From: Romboutsia sp. CE17
GTDB taxonomy: Bacteria; Bacillota; Clostridia; Peptostreptococcales; Peptostreptococcaceae
Direction of reading: 5' to 3'
NCBI RefSeq assembly: GCF_012317385.1
Contig: NZ_CP051144.1
Location: 2,108,001 to 2,172,000 of the forward strand
DNA length: 64,000 bases
This document shows, piece by piece, positions 63,049 to 64,000 of the stretch; position 1 is the first letter of the stretch; every line of letters begins with the position of its first letter. A program made the position numbers and the translations under genes. The notes beneath the pieces are model-generated. The model was given only the letters and a program-made list of their open reading frames with translations, was not told the DNA's origin and did not search any database.

Positions 63049-64000
63049 ATTAATGTTTTTAGTAGTATAGCATTTATTTTTTATTTTTTACCCTTAGTAT
63101 TAATCTGTTATTACTTATCTCCCTATAGGCTTAAAAATTTAACTTTACTTATATTTAGTCTAATTTTTTATGCTTGGGGAGAGCCCATATATATATTTAT
63201 AATGATATTCTCTATTTTTTCAGACTATATACATGCAATGATTATAGATAATAATAGAGGTAATATTAAATCTAAATTAGCATTAATTTCTTCAATTGTA
63301 GTAAATTTAAGCTTACTTACATTTTTTAAGTACAGTGATTTTTTAATATCAATTTACAATAATATTTCAAATAACAATCTTCCTTTGTTAAACTTAGCCC
63401 TTCCTATTGGAATTAGTTTTTATACCTTTCAAACAATGTCTTACTCTATAGACGTTTATAAAAATGAAGCCCCTGTTCAAAAAAATATAATCTCTTTAGC
63501 AACATATGTAACTCTATTTCCACAACTAGTAGCTGGACCTATAGTTAGATACTCTGATATTGCTAAAGATTTAAATTATCGTAAACATACTTTTGATAAA
63601 TTTTATGATGGTACATGTAGATTTATAGTTGGGCTTTCTAAGAAGGTTCTTTTAGCTAATAACTTCGGAATTATTTGGTTTAACATAAAGAGTTTATCCT
63701 ATGATAGCTTGTCTATGGGAACAGCTTGGCTTGGTATAATTTGTTTTACACTTCAAATATACTTTGATTTTTCAGGATATTCTGATATGGCTATTGGACT
63801 TGGAAAATTTTTTGGATTTGAGTTTTTAGAAAACTTTAATTATCCATATGTATCAAAATCAATAACTGAATTTTGGAGAAGATGGCATATTTCATTAGGC
63901 ATTTGGTTTAGAGATTATATTTATATACCATTAGGTGGCAATAGATGTAATAAATCAAGATTTTTATTTAATATTCTTGTAGTTTGGTTTTTGACTGGAC
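63049..64000 (+). CDS. MBOAT family O-acyltransferase (partial, no canonical start codon)
   Basis: The right edge cuts the gene at codon 317. The frame reads VFSSIAFIFYFLPLVLICYYLSP..., with ALPIGISFYTFQTMSYSIDVYKN near 110, FPQLVAGPIVRYSDI near 145, FDFSGYSDMAIGLGKFFGFEFLENFNYPY near 235, and SITEFWRRWHISLGIWFRDYIYIPLGG near 275, all typical of AlgI/PatB/DltB-type MBOATs. The catalytic His would follow outside the window. No ATG/GTG/TTG is in frame near the ribosome site AAGGAG (63033-63038): only ATT at 63049. The ATG at 63053 is one base out of frame at a T5 run; T6 would give MFFSSIAF. Confidence 0.82.
   Translation, partial: MNVFSSIAFIFYFLPLVLICYYLSPYRLKNLTLLIFSLIFYAWGEPIYIFIMIFSIFSDYIHAMIIDNNRGNIKSKLALISSIVVNLSLLTFFKYSDFLISIYNNISNNNLPLLNLALPIGISFYTFQTMSYSIDVYKNEAPVQKNIISLATYVTLFPQLVAGPIVRYSDIAKDLNYRKHTFDKFYDGTCRFIVGLSKKVLLANNFGIIWFNIKSLSYDSLSMGTAWLGIICFTLQIYFDFSGYSDMAIGLGKFFGFEFLENFNYPYVSKSITEFWRRWHISLGIWFRDYIYIPLGGNRCNKSRFLFNILVVWFLTG

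Noticed and set aside
1-64000. CRISPR arrays, tRNA or rRNA genes, prophage or IS elements
   Set aside because: No regular spaced repeats, no cloverleaf or rRNA stretches, and no transposase, integrase or phage structural genes were found.

Overview
This 64 kb window comes from the chromosome of a low-GC, anaerobic, spore-forming Firmicute, most likely a member of the Peptostreptococcaceae (the Clostridioides / Paraclostridium / Terrisporobacter / Intestinibacter group). The reasons are the AT-rich sequence with strong AGGAGG ribosome sites, a single-subunit pyruvate:ferredoxin oxidoreductase, class III fructose-bisphosphatase, an alpha/beta small acid-soluble spore protein, a gene with an in-frame UGA that looks like selenocysteine, and an apparent orthologue of the C. 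difficile orphan DNA adenine methyltransferase CamA. No rRNA, tRNA, prophage, insertion sequence or CRISPR array was seen; this is mostly core chromosome.

Layout. 1-1640: the 5' part of a sigma-54-dependent activator. 1.7-8.1 kb: rsmH, lgt, a PHP-type tyrosine phosphatase, a YmfH/YmfF-like M16 pair and a membrane-anchored protein of unknown function. 8.2-13.1 kb: ychF on the plus strand, then murE, an aspartate racemase and a D-aspartate-ligase-like ATP-grasp enzyme, which together suggest a D-Asp cross-bridge in the peptidoglycan. 13.2-25.9 kb: a Cys-rich protein, ptsG and its antiterminator (both with RAT/terminator leaders), fbp, PFOR, deoC, an HxlR regulator and pduL. 25.9-29.4 kb: an overlapping aroC-aroB-aroA operon. 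29.5-36.6 kb: a flavodoxin-like protein, a GAF/PP2C phosphatase, small proteins, a spore protein, an HI0933-family flavoprotein, a PAP2 phosphatase and hpt. 36.9-41.6 kb: a CobD-like aminotransferase, a YkvA-like protein, brnQ with a probable CodY site, a GDPD and an unknown protein. 41.7-45.3 kb: an AsrC-like siroheme reductase and a CoA-disulfide-reductase/rhodanese protein, divergent from a LysR regulator. 45.3-49.5 kb: a heterodimeric ABC exporter and its MarR regulator with a palindromic operator.

49.7-53.3 kb: a DUF4097-like protein, then a HesB/IscA-like gene with an in-frame UGA and a SECIS-like hairpin, immediately followed by a paralogue with Ala at that site. A BMP-type lipoprotein and a Crp/Fnr regulator follow, divergent across a perfect 24-bp palindrome. 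53.4-64 kb: a membrane protein, ptsI, ptsH, a patatin, an unknown protein, the camA-like gene, a second patatin, an amidase homologue that has lost three of four catalytic residues, a DUF4358-like lipoprotein and the start of an MBOAT acyltransferase that has no normal start codon in frame.

Most genes are on the minus strand in short operons, separated by clear stem-loop terminators. The observations most worth following are the Sec/non-Sec HesB tandem, the camA neighbourhood, the pseudo-amidase, the D-Asp wall cluster, and two long bulged hairpins that share a core.
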